DNA from: CAYRGQ01 sp964444885
GTDB taxonomy: Bacteria > Bacteroidota > Bacteroidia > Sphingobacteriales > Sphingobacteriaceae
Direction of reading: 5' to 3'
Assembly: GCA_964444885.1 (NCBI GenBank)
Contig: CAYUIZ010000079.1
Location: 1 to 15,143 of the forward strand
Length of the DNA: 15,143 nucleotides
Shown: positions 14,448-15,143 of the stretch, in pieces
Layout: every line of letters begins with the position of its first letter
Numbering within the stretch: the first letter of the stretch is position 1
Translations under genes and position numbers: made by a program
The notes under the pieces: model-generated
What the model saw: only the letters and a program-made list of their open reading frames with translations
What the model was told of the DNA's origin: nothing
Databases searched by the model: none

Positions 14448-14963
14448 ATGAAAACATACACCGTTTCACTACTTATCCTGTTTGTGGTAGTGTGGTTGGC
14501 GGGCTGTCAGGGAAATTCGACCGCGTTAAACCAAGCCCTCAAACGTATTGACAGCTTGGAAGCCAGGTTGGATAATGCCCATACGCCCGGGTGGGGCGAG
14601 ACAATGCGTGGAAGCACCCAAGTGCACCATTCCAACCTGTGGTTTGCGGGCGCAGCAGGCAATTGGGAACTTGCCGAACACATGATCGAAGAATTGGAAG
14701 AAGGATTTGAAAAGCTACGTACGTGGTATCCCGACGACCCCGAAACCGTTGCCATGCCGATGATCGATCAGCCGTTGCGGAATTTGGCCGAAGCTATCGA
14801 CAAGCATGACGCCGATGCGTTCAAGAGCGGCTACCTGACCTTGACGCAATCGTGCAACGCTTGCCACACGGCGACTGGGAATGCGATATATATTATCAAG
14901 ACACCCACCACGCCCGGTTTTACAAACATGGCCTTTGAGCAGAGCGGATTGGTCGTCCCGTAG
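14448..14963 (+). CDS. mono-heme c-type cytochrome lipoprotein, cytochrome c'-like
   Basis: A 171-residue lipoprotein with signal peptide MKTYTVSLLILFVVVWLAGC (lipobox LAGC, Cys20) and a single heme-binding motif CNACH (136-140) near the C-terminus. Between them are long, mostly helical stretches (about 25-45, 58-95, 106-138) with heptad-like leucine and alanine. A late CxxCH after three helices is the layout of cytochrome c'-type four-helix bundles (inference from pattern; overall identity was not tested). After the heme site the chain continues 31 residues and ends hydrophobic (GLVVP). It follows the peroxidase by 10 bases, so it is almost certainly co-transcribed. It may donate electrons to that enzyme or sense a small gas. 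Like the His-rich lipoprotein across the divergent promoter, it would sit on an envelope membrane facing the periplasm or outside. Confidence 0.88.
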   Translation: MKTYTVSLLILFVVVWLAGCQGNSTALNQALKRIDSLEARLDNAHTPGWGETMRGSTQVHHSNLWFAGAAGNWELAEHMIEELEEGFEKLRTWYPDDPETVAMPMIDQPLRNLAEAIDKHDADAFKSGYLTLTQSCNACHTATGNAIYIIKTPTTPGFTNMAFEQSGLVVP

Positions 14964-15143
14964 CATGGCAAACTTCGTATTCAGGACTGCTTTCAACACC
15001 TTGATTTCCAGCGTAGCCCTGCCCCTGCGGTGCTTTCGGCACCAAGCAACGACGACCCGCCGGTTGAGTTGCAGGAGCGACCATGATCAAACAAATCTAG
15101 GATTTGAATATGAGGAAACAGCTCTTTATTTCACCATAAAAAA

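Noticed and set aside
14965..15143. Frame open from an ATG two bases after the mono-heme lipoprotein stop to the window edge (59 codons)
   Set aside because: The translation (MANFVFRTAFNTLISS...) has no signal, motif or steady coding look, and a GGTGC/GCACC hairpin sits at 15029-15043. It is too short to judge at the contig edge.

Overview
The window reads as chromosomal DNA from a member of the Bacteroidota, most likely a Sphingobacteriaceae-like genus of moderate GC. Three things point there: near-consensus Bacteroidota promoter elements (TTG/TTTG, a spacer of about 17-22 bases, then TAnnTTTG) in front of several genes; little use of Shine-Dalgarno sites; and gene versions typical of that phylum (TatC with the N-terminal AEMSFFDHLEVLRWH segment, YbeY with HGILHLCGYRD, Mrp without CxxC, PadR followed by a PspC protein). 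The genus call is inference; no 16S or database comparison was possible.

Layout. 1-1497 (+) is the 3' part of a WG-repeat protein whose start lies before the window. Converging on it, 1516-4147 (-) holds a probable two-gene operon: a membrane-anchored peptidoglycan glycosyltransferase (GT51) with a long, AsmA-like N-terminal region, then hypoxanthine phosphoribosyltransferase. 4257-9814 (+) is a housekeeping stretch: mrp (Fe-S carrier ATPase), tatC (twin-arginine translocase), rpiB (pentose phosphate isomerase), an exported M28 metallopeptidase, a 67-residue tail-anchored membrane protein, ruvX/yqgF and ybeY (both linked to rRNA maturation).

9815-10126 carries no gene. It holds a 79-bp palindromic repeat unit (TGTCATTTCGA...TCGAAATGACA) and a very good promoter that runs into a PadR-family regulator. 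The PadR gene and a PspC-domain membrane protein form an operon (10127-12192), probably an envelope-stress module under self-repression.

12365-14963 is more accessory in character: a leftward His-rich lipoprotein and, upstream of it, a decayed heavy-metal-associated (HMA) reading frame ending in an intrinsic terminator; and, divergently, a di-heme cytochrome c peroxidase followed by a lipoprotein with one CxxCH heme site. Together these suggest a periplasmic redox/metal module. The last 180 bases show no gene I can support.

The most interesting points are the promoter / HMA remnant / terminator arrangement in front of the His-rich lipoprotein, the promoter whose predicted transcription start coincides with the PadR start codon inside nested inverted repeats, and the AsmA-like/GT51 fusion. 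I found no clearly new system such as a defence island, CRISPR array or retroelement.
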